This document shows positions 40,124-55,100 of a stretch of 64,000 nucleotides of DNA, piece after piece; the first letter of the stretch is position 1, and each line of letters starts with the position of its first letter. The stretch is from Plasmodiophora brassicae (taxonomy: Eukaryota; Endomyxa: Phytomyxea; Phytomyxea; Plasmodiophorida). Location of the stretch: contig CP145413.1 in NCBI GenBank assembly GCA_036867785.1, positions 372,001 through 436,000 on the forward strand, given 5' to 3'. Both the position numbers and the translations under genes were made by a program. The notes beneath the pieces are model-generated. The model saw nothing but the letters and a program-made list of their open reading frames with translations, was not told the origin of the DNA and ran no database searches.

Positions 40124-43100
40124 ATGCACGGCGGCGGCCGCATTGTTCCAATGTATCGCGTGACGGCTCCAACGACGCTGCTCGTTGGGGTCAAGTTTCT
40201 ATTTGCCTTGCTTATCGCCTTATGGTGTCACCAGTCTGCTCAACCGTATGCTGCCGCTGTCAGGCATCTCGACGGCAGCCATGCTAGTCTTTTTGACGAA
40301 AAAGATGTTGATTGGAAATTGCTGAACACTGACTTGACCTTCTCAGACTTATACGATAAAAATGACCGATCTAAAGACACGTCGACCGAAGCGATGACGA
40401 ACGCGGACGACAGTGTTCTCCGACAAGACCACGACGGCTATTGTGATGACCAACCCGATGTTAACTGCGACAGCTCTGTCTCCGGTTGTGACATGACTCC
40501 AACCACCGTCTGCGACGACGAGCCAGATCATGGTTGCGACGACGATGGCTACCATTGCGATAGTTTCCCTGGTAAGGGTGTAACTCAGTGGTACCGAAGC
40601 CTCCAGCAAAGATCCGTGACCTTATGTCAGGTCCACCTCCCGTGGTAACGCCCTCTCCGACTCCAGGGGTGACACCTAACCCAACACCGAGTCTGACTCG
40701 AAAGCCAACCCCAGTGTTAACGCCAAGTCCAACACCGGCGCCGACTCCTAAGCCAACTCCCAGTCCAACGCCGCCACCTACTCCCAAGCCAACGCCGCAT
40801 CCAACGCCGGCTCCGACTCCCAAGCCAACACCAAGTCCAACGCCAAGTCCAACGCCAACGCCAACTCCCAAGCCAACGCCAAGTCCAACGCCAGCACCGA
40901 CTCCCAAGCCAACACCAAGTCCAACACCGGCGCCGACACCCAAGCCAACACCAAGTCCAACGCCAAATCCAACGCCAGCGCCAACGCCAGCGCCAACTCC
41001 CAAGCCAACGCCAAGTCCAACGCCGGCTCCGACTCCCAAGTCAACGCCGAGTCCAACGCCGGCTCCGACTCCCAAGCCAACGCCAAGTCCAACGCCGGCA
41101 CCTACTCCCAAGCCAACGCCGCATCCAACGTCGGCTCCGACTCCCAAGCCAACACCAAGTCCAACGCCAAGTCCAACGCCAGCACCGACTCCCAAGCCAA
41201 CACCAAGTCCAACGCCAAGTCCAACACCAAGTCCAACACCGGCACCGACCCCCAAGCCAACACCAAGTCCAACGCCAAGTCCAACGCCGGCACCGACTCC
41301 CAAGCCAACGCCATGCCCAACACCGGCACCGACTCCCAAGCCAACGCTGCATCCAACGCCAGCACCGACTCCCAAGCCAACGCCAAGCCCAACACCGGTT
41401 CCGACTCCCAAGCCAACACCAAGTCCAACGCCAAGTCCAACGCCAGTGCCAACTCCCAGTCCAACGCCGGCTCCGACTCCCAAGCCAACGCCAAGTCCAA
41501 CACCGGCTCCGACTCCCAAACCAACTCCAAGTCCAACGCCAGCACCGACCCCCAAGCCAACTCCCAGTCCAACGCCGGCTCCGACTCCCAAGCCAACGCC
41601 GCATCCAACGCCGGCACCTACTCCCAAGCCAACGCCAAGTCCAACACCGGCTACGACTCCCAAACCAACTCCAAGTCCAACGCCGGCTCCGACTCCCAAG
41701 CCAACGCCGCATCCAACGCCGGCCCCTACCCCCAAGCCAACGCCGGCACCGACTCCCAAGCCAACGCCAAGCCCAACACCGGCTCCGACTCCCAAGCCAA
41801 CACCAAGTCCAACGCCAAGTCCAACGCCAGTGCCAACTCCCAGTCCAACGCCGGCTCCGACTCCCAAGCCAACGCCAAGTCCAACACCGGCTCCGACTCC
41901 CAAACCAACTCCAAGTCCAACGCCAGCACCGACCCCCAAGCCAACTCCCAGTCCAACGCCGGCTCCGACTCCCAAGCCAACGCCGCATCCAACGCCGGCC
42001 CCTACTCCCAAGCCAACGCCGGCACCTACTTCCAAGCCAACGCCAAGTCCAACACCGGCTCCGACTCCCAAACCAACTCCAAGTCCAACGCCGGCTCCGA
42101 CTCCCAAGCCAACGCCGCATCCAACGCCGGCCCCTACCCCCAAGCCAACGCCGGCACCTACTTCCAAGCCAACGCCAAGTCCAACACCGGCTCCGACTCC
42201 CAAACCAACTCCAAGTCCAACGCCGGCTCCGACTCCCAAGCCAACGCCGCATCCAACGCCGGCCCCTACTCCCAAGCCAACGCCGCATCCAACGCCGGCA
42301 CCTACTCCCAAGCCAACGCCAAGTCCAACGCCGGCTCCGACTCCCAAGCCAACGCCGCATCCAACGCCGGCACCTACTCCCAAGCCAACACCAAGTCCAA
42401 CGCCAAGTCCAACGCCAGCACCGACTCCCAAGCCAACGCCGCATCCATCGCCAGCACCGACCCCCAAGCCAACGCCAAGTCCAACACCGGCTCCGACTCA
42501 CAAGCCAACGCCACATCCTACGCCGGTTCCGACTCCCAAGCCGACACCGAGTCCGACGCCGGCACCGACTTCCCAGCCAACGTCAGCACCGACTCCCAAG
42601 CCATCACGTCCAACACCGGCACCGACTCCCAAACCAACACCAAGTCCAACACTGGCTCCGACTCCCAAGCCATCACCAAATCCAACACCGGCACCGACTC
42701 CCAAGCCAACGCCAACACCAACTCCCAAGCCAACACCAAGTCAAACGCCGACACCGACTCCCAAGCCAACGCCAACACCAACTCCCAAGCCAACACCAAG
42801 TCAGACGCCGGCACCGACTCTTAAACCGACGCCAGCACCGACTCCCAAACCAACCCCAGCACCGGCTCCCAAACCAACGCCAAGTCCAACGCGAGTACCG
42901 ACTTCTAAGCCGACGCCTGAACATACTCCCAAATCAACGGCATCGCCAACTCCTACACCAACTCCAGTGCCGACTCCTATACCAACACAAAACCCCACGC
43001 GAGTACCGACTCCCAAACCAACACCCTCATCGTCTACTCAACGAACAACTTCGACTCCTGCAGCGACACCCTCGGTTCACACTTCACGTGCTGTTGATGT

Positions 43101-46100
43101 ACCAACCACCAGCAAAACTTTCTCCTCAACCGGATTAACCAGGCCGCTGAGATCCACAGCTACAAGCGCCCCATTCACCAAACTTGCAAGGCGATCGTCG
43201 ACAATAGCCCCGACTTCTTCGCCGCCGACTTCACCATCAACGACGGTGCCTACATCAAATGGAACCAAGATGCCATTCACGAGGCTCAGGACGACACGCT
43301 TGCCAACGACGCTTGTCCGTCGGTCCTCGTCGATGCCTGTTACTGCGCACACTGCCACACCTGCTGTTCAGTTATCAACCGCTGCTCGGTCACCGACTCC
43401 TTCGGTGCAAGCACCGACTCCTAGTCCAAGTTCCACGCGACCTCCGTCGCCTAGGCCGACCCCGACAACCGATACCGATACCTCGAAACACTCAAGCTCT
43501 GACTCGACTTCAACGGACACCGATTCCACGCCGTCTGAGAATCATCCATCTCCGACACCTTCACGCCCATCATCTGGCCCTCCACCGACTCCAGTGACAC
43601 AAGCACCTACTCCTGTTGTGCATGCGCCAACTCCCGCTGTGCAATCATCGACTCCTGCAGTGCAACCGTCAACGCCTTCAGTCCAGACTCCAGCTCCTGT
43701 CCCGCAATCACCTAGACCTCCCACGCCAGCTTCGACCCCTGCGGCACAACCGTCTTCTTCTAAGGTCCAATCCACAATTCCTGCAGTAACGTCAGCTCCC
43801 GCCGAGAGTCCCTCAACCTCTGCTCGGCGAACAGCACCACCTGTATCGCCATCGACCCCTTCTGTACACCAGCCAACAACGGCTAAGTCGTCAACTTCTG
43901 TTGTGCAACCATCATCGCCCGCCGTCCGAACACCAACTCCCGCTGTTCAAGCACCTACCCCTGCTGTACAAGCACCCACTCCCAAACCGAGCTCGAGGCA
44001 TCCGCCGTCAGGCCCGAGGACGTCGTCGCCAACCGGCACGTCGACGCATTCGTCTGCCACAGATTCGTCGTCAACGCGCTCGGATTCGTCTTCAACTGAC
44101 GACCACAGTACGCCCTCTGAGCACCATCCATCGACAGCACCTACACATTCACCCTCTGGCCCTGCGCCAACTCCACAGCGGCACGCGTCGACTCCTGCTG
44201 TTCCATCGTCCGTTCAACCATCGACACGGGCAGGGCACGTGTCGACTCCCGCAGCACCAACATCAACTCCTGCCATTAGGGCATCCACTCCTGCTGTAAC
44301 ACCGGCAACATCTGCACAACCGCAGTCAACGACACGTGCTGTTCAACCACCTACTCCTGTCGTGCGGCCATCAACTCCAGCTGTACACCAGACAACGCGT
44401 GTGGGTCAACCATCGACTCCTGCTGCACAAGCCCCGACTCCAAATCCTAGTTCAAGGCACCCTCCTTCAGGCACTAGGACGCCGAGACCGTCGCCGACAA
44501 CGGATACTGACACGTCCAGGCATTCATCGACCACCGACTCGTCTTCAACTGACGACCGTACCACGCCTTCTGAGCACCATCCTTCGACAGCACCTACACA
44601 TTCACCCTCTGGTCCTGCTCCAACTCCAGAGCGGCACGCGTCGACTCCTGCTGTCCCATCGTCCGTTCAACCATCGACACGGGCCGGGCACGTGTCGACT
44701 CCCGCAGCACCAACATCAACACCTGCCATTAGGGCGACCAGTCCTGCTGTAACACCAGCAACATCTGCAGTACCGCATTCAACAACACGTGCTGTTCAAC
44801 CACCAACTCCTGTCCCACCGCAACCAACTCCAGCTTTACATCCGACAACGCATGCGGTCCCGTCACCAACTCCGACAGCACAAGCGCCGACTCCAAGGCG
44901 CCCACCTTCACGCACAAGGACACCGAGACCATCGCCGACAACTGACAACACCGACACGTCCCGGCATTCATCGGCCACCGACTCGTCGTCAACGCGCACC
45001 GATTCGTCTTCAACTGACGACAGTACCACGCCTTCTGAGCACCACCATCCATCGACATCGCCCACACATCCACCCTCTGGTCCTGCGCCAACTCCAGTGC
45101 GGCACGCGTCGACTCCTGCTGTCCCATCGTCCGGTCAACCATCGACACGGGCCGGGCACGTCTCGACCCCCGCAGCACCAACATCAACTCCTGCCATTAG
45201 GGCAACCACTCCTGCTGTAACACCAGCAACATCTGCAGTACCGCATTCAACAACACGTGCTGTTCAACCACCAACTCCTGTCCCACCGCAACCAACTCCA
45301 GCTTTACATCCGACAACGCATGCGGTCCCGTCACCAACTCCGACAGCACAAGCGCCGACTCCAAGGCGCCCACCTTCACGCACAAGGACACCGAGACCAT
45401 CGCCGACAACTGACAACACCGACACGTCCCGGCATTCATCGGCCACCGACTCGTCGTCAACGCGCACCGATTCGTCTTCAACTGACGACAGTACCACGCC
45501 TTCTGAGCACCATCCATCGACAGCACCTACACATCCACCCTCTGGTCCTGCGCCAACTCCAGTGCGGCACGCGTCGACTCCTGCTGTGCAAGTACCAACT
45601 TCGACAGTCCCGTCATCAATTCAACCATCCACTCCCACAGCACAGCCGCCAACGCCTGCACCGTCGTCAACATCACCTCCTACTGTACAACCGTCATCTC
45701 CTGCGACAACAGCACCAACTACTGCCGTTCGGGCGTCGACTCCTGCTGTTCAGCCATCGACACTTCCGCCACAAACATCAACTCCCGCTGGGCAGCGGTC
45801 AACTCCTGGAGTACACTCAACAACATCTGTGGCTAAGGCATCAACCCCTGCTCCTCAAGCACCGACTCCCAAACCTAGTTCAAAGCACCCGCCATCAGGC
45901 ACGAGGACACCGCGTCCCCCGTCGACAACTGACACCGACACCTCGACACATTCATCATCGCACACCGATTCATCTTCAACTGACGATCATACCACTCCTT
46001 CTGAGCACCATCCGTCGACAGCACCTTCGCAGTCACCGTCTGGCCCTGCGCCGACGCCTGCAGCGCAGGCCCCAACTCCGGCCGTTCGGGCATCAACTCC

Positions 46101-49100
46101 AGCCGTACAACCAACAACATCTTCCGTATCGCCACCTTCAACTCCTGCTGTGCACCCGACAACACCGGCGGTTCGGACACCAACTCCTGCACCACAGACG
46201 TCCAGGCCATCAGTCCCTGCAAGTACCTCACCGGCACACGCCCCGACTCCTACGGCGCAGTCGTCCACTCCCGCTGTACGTTCTTCGACTGCTCCGCGTC
46301 CAACAACGTCTACAGGGCGAACAGCAGCTCCCGGCCAGCCATCAACGCATGCTGTCCACGTGTCGACTAGTTCTGCAACACCCTCAACGCCGCGTGTCCA
46401 ACGAACGACACCGGCGGCGAACCCGCCAACTCCTGCTGTGCAACCATCGTCACCGACAGTCCGGACTCCAACACCCGCTGTTCCAGCGCCAACTCCAGCA
46501 ACGCCGGCTCCATCCCCTCGTCCAAGCTCAAGACCGCCAACATCAGGAGCGAGGACGCCGAGGCCATCGCCGACAACCGGCAGATCGAATCATTCGTCGT
46601 CATCGAGCACAGACTCGTCATCAACGGATGACGAAACCACGCCTTCTGAGCATCACCCATCGCCGACGCCGTCGCGTCCTCCGTCTGGCCCAGTGTCATC
46701 CTCAGTGCGGCACGTGACGACTCCTGCTGTCCACCCGACCCCATCAACGCAAGCCCCCACACCAGGACCTGCGCCGACGCCAGCTGTACATGCACCAACT
46801 CCCGCTGCACACCCATCGACAAGTCATAAGCACCCATCAACGACTGCTGTAGGAGCGCCAACGCCCACAGCCCCGATGTCCACACCTGCTGCACACGCGC
46901 CGACTCCTGCCGTCCAACAAACGACTCCTGCTTTGCACGCGACAACACCAGCAACGCAAGCGCCAACTCCATCCATAGCATCGACGCCTCCGGTGAAGCC
47001 GTCGACAGTTGTTTCACATTCACCGACCCCTGTTACCCCACCATCGACTCCTGCCCAACAACGGACGTCTCCCGCGGTGCCTCCGACAACTCCTCAAGCA
47101 CCGACTTCCTCCATACCCGCATCAACGCCTGCTGTACACCCATCTACCAGTCACGCTCATTCTTCGGCAACTGCAACAAGAGCACCGTCTTCTTCGGCGC
47201 CAGGCTCGACACATACCGTCCGCCCGTCTACTCCTGCGGAGCAGACGCCAACCCCTACTCCTCCAGCTATGCGATCAACTACCGCTGTGCGCCCAACAAC
47301 GTCTACAGGGCAAACAGCAGCTCCTGGACAGCCATCAACGCGCGCTGTGCATGCAACAACTAACCCTGTACGTCCTTCACCATCTTCAGGGCGTTCAACT
47401 CCTGTGGCTCCAGCATCAACACCCGCTGTGCAAACACCGACTCCTGCGGCGCAGACACCTACTCCTAATCCAACAAGACAGCCACCACCAGCCACGAGTA
47501 CGCCACAGCCGTCGCCAACCACCAGGCATTCGTCGTCCACCGACTCGTCGTCAACGAGCACTGATTCTTCTTCGACCAACGACCATTCCGAAAACCATCC
47601 ATCGACGGCGCCCTCAACTCGATCCACGAGACCTTCGCCGACGCCAATACGAGCATCAACACCTGCAGTCCACCCATCGACACCTGTAGGAAAGGCATCG
47701 ACACCTGCTGTCCAACAGCCGACTCCGTCTATACAACGATCCTCTCCAGCGGTGCATGCAACAACCCCGGCGACACACGCACCAACTCCTGCTGTGCGCT
47801 TGTCGACGCCTGCCATGCCCTCAACCCGTACATCATCAACGTCCACACCTGCCGTCCATCCATCGACACCTGCAGTGCCCGCCCCAACTCCTGTTGTCCA
47901 ACCATCGACCCCTGTCGCACAGCGATCGTCTCCCGCAGTGCACACATCTACTCCTGCAACACATGCACCAACGCCGGCTGTGCAGCCGTCGTCACCGAGA
48001 ACGCGGGCACCGACTCCCGGTGCGGAAGCACCAACCCCGGCGGTCCAACCACCTACTCCAAGTCCCAGTTCACGACCACCATCGTCCGGCACGAGCACGC
48101 CTAGGCCGTCGCCTACAACTCATTCCGGTTCCTCAACACATTCGTCATCGACTTCGACGAGCACAGATTCCTCTTCAACTGACGACCATACCACACCTTC
48201 TGAGCACCGTCCATCGACGGCGCCCTCCCGTCGGCCCTCAGGCCCTGCGCCGACCCCAACGCGTGCCCCAACACCTGCAGGCCCAGCTGCTACAACTGGA
48301 GCCCACCCGTCAACTCCTGCAGGAAAGACGCCGACTCCTGCTGTCCAGCAATCGACTCCGGCTGTGCAACGGTCCTCTCCTGCGGTGCATGCAACAACCA
48401 AGGCGACAAACGCACCAACGCCTGCTGTGCGGCCATCCACGCCAGCCGTCCACCCATCCACTAGTCCAGTGCATCCGCCAGCAACAACGACAACCGCAGT
48501 GCGAACATCGTCTCGTGGATCATTGGAGCCCACATCTGGTGCCCATCCGTCGACACCCGCAGTGCACGCATCGACCCCTGCTGTCCAGCGATCAACTCCT
48601 GCTGCGCAGGGATCAACTGCTTCGCCAACTAGTTCTGCGCGTCCATCAACAATTGCAGCGCCAACACCAACTTCCGCAACCCCAATGTCGACGCATCTGT
48701 CGACACCTGCGGCAAAGGCCTCAACGCCTGCTGTCCAGCAATCGACTCCTGGTGTACAACGATCCTCTCCCGCGGTACACGCTACAACACCAGCAGCAAC
48801 CCCTGCTGTGCAACCATCGTCACAAGTAACCCGCGCACCTACTCCCGCTGCTCAATCACCGACGCCTGCAGTCCGATCACCGACTCCAAGTCCAAGTTCA
48901 AGGCGACCAACCGACGCGACGTCATCGAGCACTGACTCATCGTCAACTGACACCGATACCACGCCGTCTGACCATCATCCATCGCCGACACCTTCACGTC
49001 CACCTTCCAGCCCTGCGTCAACCCCAGTACGACACGTGTCAACTCCTGCAGGACGGGCACCAACTCCTGCACCGCGAGGGCCTACTACAGCCGCACCAGC

Positions 49101-52100
49101 TCCAACACCCGTTGTGAAACCAACAACGCCATTTCCACAGCCATCCACTCCTGCCGTACACACAACAACTCCAGCACGAATTTCATCAACTTCTTCTGTG
49201 CCCTCATCAAGCCGTCATGTGCAATCAACTAGCCAAGCGCTGCAGACACCAACACCTGCCTCGTCATCATCGACGCGGGTCCCATCGACGCCTGTGGGGC
49301 ACGTACCTAGCACTGTGGCACGATCGCCAACTTCTGTAGCGCCTCCATCGACGCGTGTCGCTCAATCGTCGAGCCCTGCAGTGCATGCGCCTTCTTCCAC
49401 AGTACCAGCACCGACTCCTGCTATGAAACCGTCAACTAAGCCGTCAACTCCTGCTGTGCGCCTGACAACACCAGCTGTTCGGATACCAACTCCTGCACCA
49501 CAAACATCCAGGCCATCAGCCCCTGCAAGTACCTCAACGGCACACGCCCCGACCCCTACGGCGCAGTCGTCAACTTCTGCTGTCCACTCTTCGACTGCTC
49601 CGCGTCCAACAACGTCTACAGGGCGAACAGCAGCTCCCGGCCAGCCATCAACGCATGCTGTGCACGTGTCGACTAGTCCTGCAACACCCTCAACGCCGCG
49701 TGTCCAACGAACGACACCGGCGACGAACCCGCCAACTCCTGCTGTGCAACCATCGTCACCGACAGTCCGGACTCCAACACCCGCTGTTCCAACGCCAACT
49801 CCAGCAACGCCGGCTCCATCCCCGCGTCCAAGCTCAAGACCGCCAACATCAGGAACGAGGACGCCGAGGCCATCGCCGACAACCGGCAGATCGCATCATT
49901 CGTCGTCATCGAGCACGGACTCGTCGTCATCGAGCACGGACTCGTCATCAACGGATGACGAAACCACGCCTTCTGAGCATCATCCATCGCCGACGCCGTC
50001 GCGTCCTCCGTCTGGCCCCGCATCATCCTCAGCGCGGCATGTGTCGACTCCTGCTGTGCACCCGACCCCATCATCACAAGCTCCCACACCAGGACCTGCG
50101 CCGACGCCAGCTGTACAAACACCAACTCCCGCTGCACATCCATCGACAAGTCATAAGCAGTCATCAACGCCTGCTGTACGAGCACCAACTCCTGCAGTGT
50201 CAACGTCCACACCTGCTGCACCCGCACCGACTCCTGTCGTACAACAAACCACGTCTACTGTGCACGCGACAACTCATGCAGCACAATCGCCAACTCCTGC
50301 AGTGCACCCGCAGCCATCAACGACTGCTGCGCGAGCATCGACTCCTGTTATGAAACCGTCAACTCCTGCTGTGCACCTGACAACACCAGCTGTTCAGACA
50401 CCAACTCCTGCACCACAAACATCCAGGCCCTCAGCCCCTGCACGTACCTCACCGGCACACGCCCCGACTCCTACGGCGCAGTCGTCAACTTCTGCTGTAC
50501 ACTCTTCGACTGCGCCGCGTCCAACGACGTCTACAGGGCGAACAGCAGCTCCCGGCCAGCCATCAACGCATGCTGTCCACGTGTCGACTAGTTCTGCAAC
50601 ACCCTCAACACCGCGTGTCCAACGAACGACACCGGTGACGAACCCGCCAACTCCTGCTGTGCAACCATCGTCACCGACAGTCCGGACTCCAACACCCGCT
50701 GTTCCAGCGCCAACTCCAGCAACGCCGGCTCCATCCCCTCGTCCAAGCTCAAGACCGCCAACATCAGGAACGAGGACGCCGAGGCCATCGCCGACAACCG
50801 GCAGATCGCATCATTCGTCGTCATCGAGCACGGACTCGTCATCAACGGATGACGAAACCACGCCTTCTGAGCATCACCCATCGCCGACGCCGTCGCGTCC
50901 TCCGTCTGGCCCCGCATCATCCTCAGCGCGGCATGTGACGACTTCTGCTGTGCACCCGACCCCATCATCGCAAGCCCCTACACCAGGACCTGCGCCGACG
51001 CCAGCTGTACAAGCACCAACTCCCGCTGCACATCCATCGACAAGTCCTAAGCAGTCATCAACGCCTGCTGTACGAGCACCAACTCCTGCAGTGTCAACGT
51101 CCACACCTGCTACACGCGCACCGACTCCTGCCGTCCAACAAACCACGTCTGCTGTGCACGCGACAACTCATGCAGCACAGGCGCCAACTCCTGCGGTGCA
51201 GCCGTCGACAAGACAGACGCGTCCATCATCAACTCGGGCACCAACCCCCTCGGCGCCAGCATCCACGCCTGCAGTACACCTGTCTACTCCCGCTGTCAAG
51301 CCGTCAACCCCTGCAACACCGGCACCAACTCCTGCATCACCATCACCAAGTTCTGCATCGCCGGCACCAACTCCTGCTTCACCGGTGCCAACCCCTGCAT
51401 CACCGACTCCAACTCCTGCTGCTCAACCAACGTCACGCGCAGTTAGGACATCCTCTTCCACAGGGCGGCCAACTCCTACTCCCCAGGTGCCTACACCTAA
51501 TCCAACTCCAAGTCAACCGACGAGAACACCGGCACCGACGCCAGCACCTGGTACCGACACTTCATCTACTGACACTTCGCACTATACATCGTCAACGAGC
51601 ACCGACTCCTCAACTGACTCGTCTTCAACTGACACCGATACCACACCGTCTGATCACCATCCATCGCCGGCGCCATCAAGCCCACCTACTGGCCCTGCTC
51701 CGACCCCAGTGCGACACGTGTCGACTACCCCAGTGCAAACGCCGGCTCGAGCACCGACTACTGTGGCGAAGGCGACAACTTCACCGCCGACCACGTCATC
51801 GCGAGCACCGACTCCTGGTGCGCAACGAACAACTAGACCTGTGCCGGCATCAACTTCTACTACCCGGGCATCGACTTCTGCAGCCCCGTCTACGGTCCGA
51901 CCAACGACACCTGCAGAGCACACACCGACCACTTCGGCACGAGCACCGACACCTGCGCCCCCGATGTCCACGTCCGCTGTCCGCTCATCAACACCTGCAG
52001 TGCATGTGACAACTCATCATTCTACGAGTCCAGTAGTGCACACAACAACGGCAACAACCCCAGCTGTGCATGCAACGACTCGAGTTGGGCGCTCAACAAC

Positions 52101-55100
52101 TCCCTCGGTGCATTTGACAACTCCTGCTGTGCCCGTGACAACTCCAGCTGTGCATGCAACAACTTCAGCGGTGCACGCAACAACGCCCGCTGTGCACGCA
52201 ACAACGCCCGCTGTGCACGCAACAACCCCCGCCGTACAGTCACCTACTCCAGCTGTGCACCCATCAACCACTCGTGCTCGAGCATCAACACCTGCTCCGC
52301 AAGCCCCCACACCTGCGCCGCAAGCGCCAACGCCTGCTCCGCAAGCACCAACGCCTGCGCCGCAAGCACCAACGCCTGCGCCGCAAGCCCCAACGCCTGC
52401 GCCGCAAGCCCCCACACCTGCGCCGCAAGCACCAACGCCTGCTCCGCAAGCACCAACGCCTGTGCCGCAAGCACCGACGCCTGCGCCGCAAGCCCCGACA
52501 CCTGCGCCGCAAGCACCAACACCTGCGCCGCAAGCACCAACACCTGCGCCGCAAGCGCCAACGCCTGCGCCGCAAGCACCAACGCCTGCTCCGCAAGCAC
52601 CAACACCTGCGCCGCAAGCACCAACACCTGCGCCGCAAGCGCCAACGCCTGCGCCGCAAGCACCAACGCCTGCTCCGCAAGCACCAACACCTGCTCCGCA
52701 AGCACCAACGCCTGCGCCGCAAGCACCAACGCCTGCGCCGCAAGCACCAACGCCTGCGCCGCAAGCACCAACGCCTGCGCCGCAAGCACCGACACCTGCA
52801 CCGCAAGCACCGACACCTGCTCCGCAAGCACCAACGCCTGCGCCGCGGGCGCCGACTCCGGCAGCGCAGGCCCCAACTCCATTTGTGCAAGCACCAACCC
52901 CTGCTGCCCGAGCACCAACGCCTGCCCGAGCACCAACTCCGGCTGGACTGGCACCGACCCCAGCTGCACGAGCACCAACTCCTGCTGTTCGAGCGCCAAC
53001 CCCTGCTGTATGGGCACCGACCCCTGCCGTCATCCCATCTCCGTCGCCTTCGTCAATTTGTCAGCAGTACCCGTTGAGCACCTGCCCTACGTATCTGCTA
53101 GCCAGCGACACTGCTGGCGTCTCCATCAAGATCAGCAGCGTTGATGTCGATGCCCATGGAACGACGTACACGTACTCTGTCAACGTGCCCGCGGGTGCTG
53201 CCTACGCCAACGCCTCCCTGATGCTACCATCGTGTGTCTGTTCCGATGCCGGCCCAACGTCGACTTCACAGGCCTCGTTCATGTCGTCTCGCGTGCCGTG
53301 CACTGCTGTCTGGAACAACATCAGCCATGGAACGTCGACAGTCTCGTTCAGAGTTCCAGGGGAACACAGGATGGGATCCATTGTCGCGTCAGTCTCCCTG
53401 CCAACTGAATCTGGGACTGGAATCGTTTGTGGCCCCGTCTGTGGGTCGCCTTGCAGTGCCCCGGCAACAACTGCCGCAAGGCCCATCAGCTACCCACGAC
53501 TTGCAAAGTCGACGCGTCTACCAGCTCCAGCACCAGTAGGACGGATCCGTCGTCATGTTCACCTCAGTGCTCCTAATGTAATTGTTTAGACCCCGGCGCC
53601 AGGCCAGTGTCCTCCCATCCCGACGAATACGCTCTGCATCTCGTCTTCCTATTCGACGTTGATATCTGGCCCGGCCCGCCTCGACCGTTCACTGGAGCTA
53701 GACTTCAGTCTGCCATCGTCAGTGACGGCCCTGTTGAACCATGCCACCCAGTACACGTACTCGGTCTGGGTCTACCCGAAACAACTCAAATCTGGGTACG
53801 TCAACATCTTCTCCCGCGTCAGTGGCAGCACCTTCAGCCAGCAAGGCATTCCGAGTCTGTGGTTGACGCCAGACGGAACCGTAAGCGATTTGATGGGCAT
53901 GGCAGGATCATCGCTGACCAGCGCTGGATAGATTCAAGTCAACCTGCAACTGCAAGACGAGTACGGTGACTGGTCGTTCGTCGGCCATGTCACTAGGCGT
54001 CGCCTGCCGCTTTCGACCTGGACGCTGGTCGCGTTCTCCGTTGACGGAGCCGAAGGCGTGCTGAGAATCTGGTACAACGACGGCAAGGACGGCCTGTCCT
54101 GGAAGTTCGACCTCGACTGCGATGGCCGCGTCGTCCCTGTGGACGCTACGTTCGAGATCAACACGTCGTGCACAGACACGGATATCTGCATTGCAGAACT
54201 CGACTTCTACAACAGCGCCCTTGCTCCTGATCACGCAGCTTCCTGCCCGAACTCCACGACTGCCCCGGCACCTGTCGCCACCTCGGTAGGCCAGCAGCAT
54301 TGTAAACATGCATGCGCATCTAGGACTAACGACTGGACACGTGAAGGCGCCCCGACGTTCGCAGACCTGTCCAGCGGCCCCGAAGAACATGCAATGCGTG
54401 AACGCGGTTGGAAACCCGATCGTGCCCGGTACCGCCGCTCTCAACTCGCAGTTGCACGCGTCGATGTCGGGCAACACTGCCAGCCTGATGAACACCGCGT
54501 CCCAGTACTCGTACACCGTCTGGGTGTACCCGGCGTCGTTCAGCCCCGGCCCCGTCGAACTGTTCGCGCGCTCGAACGGCGCGCCGGGTGGCCCGCAGGA
54601 CCTGCCCAGCATGTGGGTCACCTCCAACGGATCGGTACGACAGCAGATCGTTCCACACGGCGTGGTTGCCGCAACGCTGACGTCGTGTGCCTCCAGGTTC
54701 AAATCAGTCTGCAGCTGCGAAACGATCAAGGGTCGTGGATCACTGCAACGCACGAGACGTCGCTGCCCCTGCCAGTGTCGACCTGGACGCTCGTCTCCGT
54801 CGTCGTGGACGGCGTCTCGAACACGCTCACGGTCTGGTTCAACGAGGGCGGCGCCGGCCAGTACTGGACCTGGCTGCTCACGGACGACGGCGGCCATTGC
54901 GTCGCCGTCAACGGCGACATCCAGGTCAACCCGGCCCATGCCGACACCACCATCTGCATCGCCCAGCTCCAATTCGTGCTCCGGCTGCTGGCGCCCGACG
55001 CCACGTCCACGTGCACGGTGGCCGCACAGCAACACGTAAGCGCGGGGCGGCGTCACAGCGCCGTGTTGACCGTGGCGCTGACACCGCATCGTACAGGGTG

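Noticed and set aside
40461-42467. 668-residue minus-strand frame made of Gly/Val repeats ([11 protein letters not shown])
   Set aside because: It is the antisense shadow of the PTPxPTP repeat; the period is a multiple of three so no stops arise. It has no proper start context and no non-repeat domain.
41313-42824. 503-residue + strand frame rich in Asn/Gln/Ala/Ser ([10 protein letters not shown])
   Set aside because: It is the out-of-frame reading of the same repeat. The PT frame is the one that joins the signal peptide and LamG exons in phase.
52017-53033. Long frames on both strands opposite the PQAPTPA array
   Set aside because: They are repeat shadows without starts, domains or continuity beyond the array.
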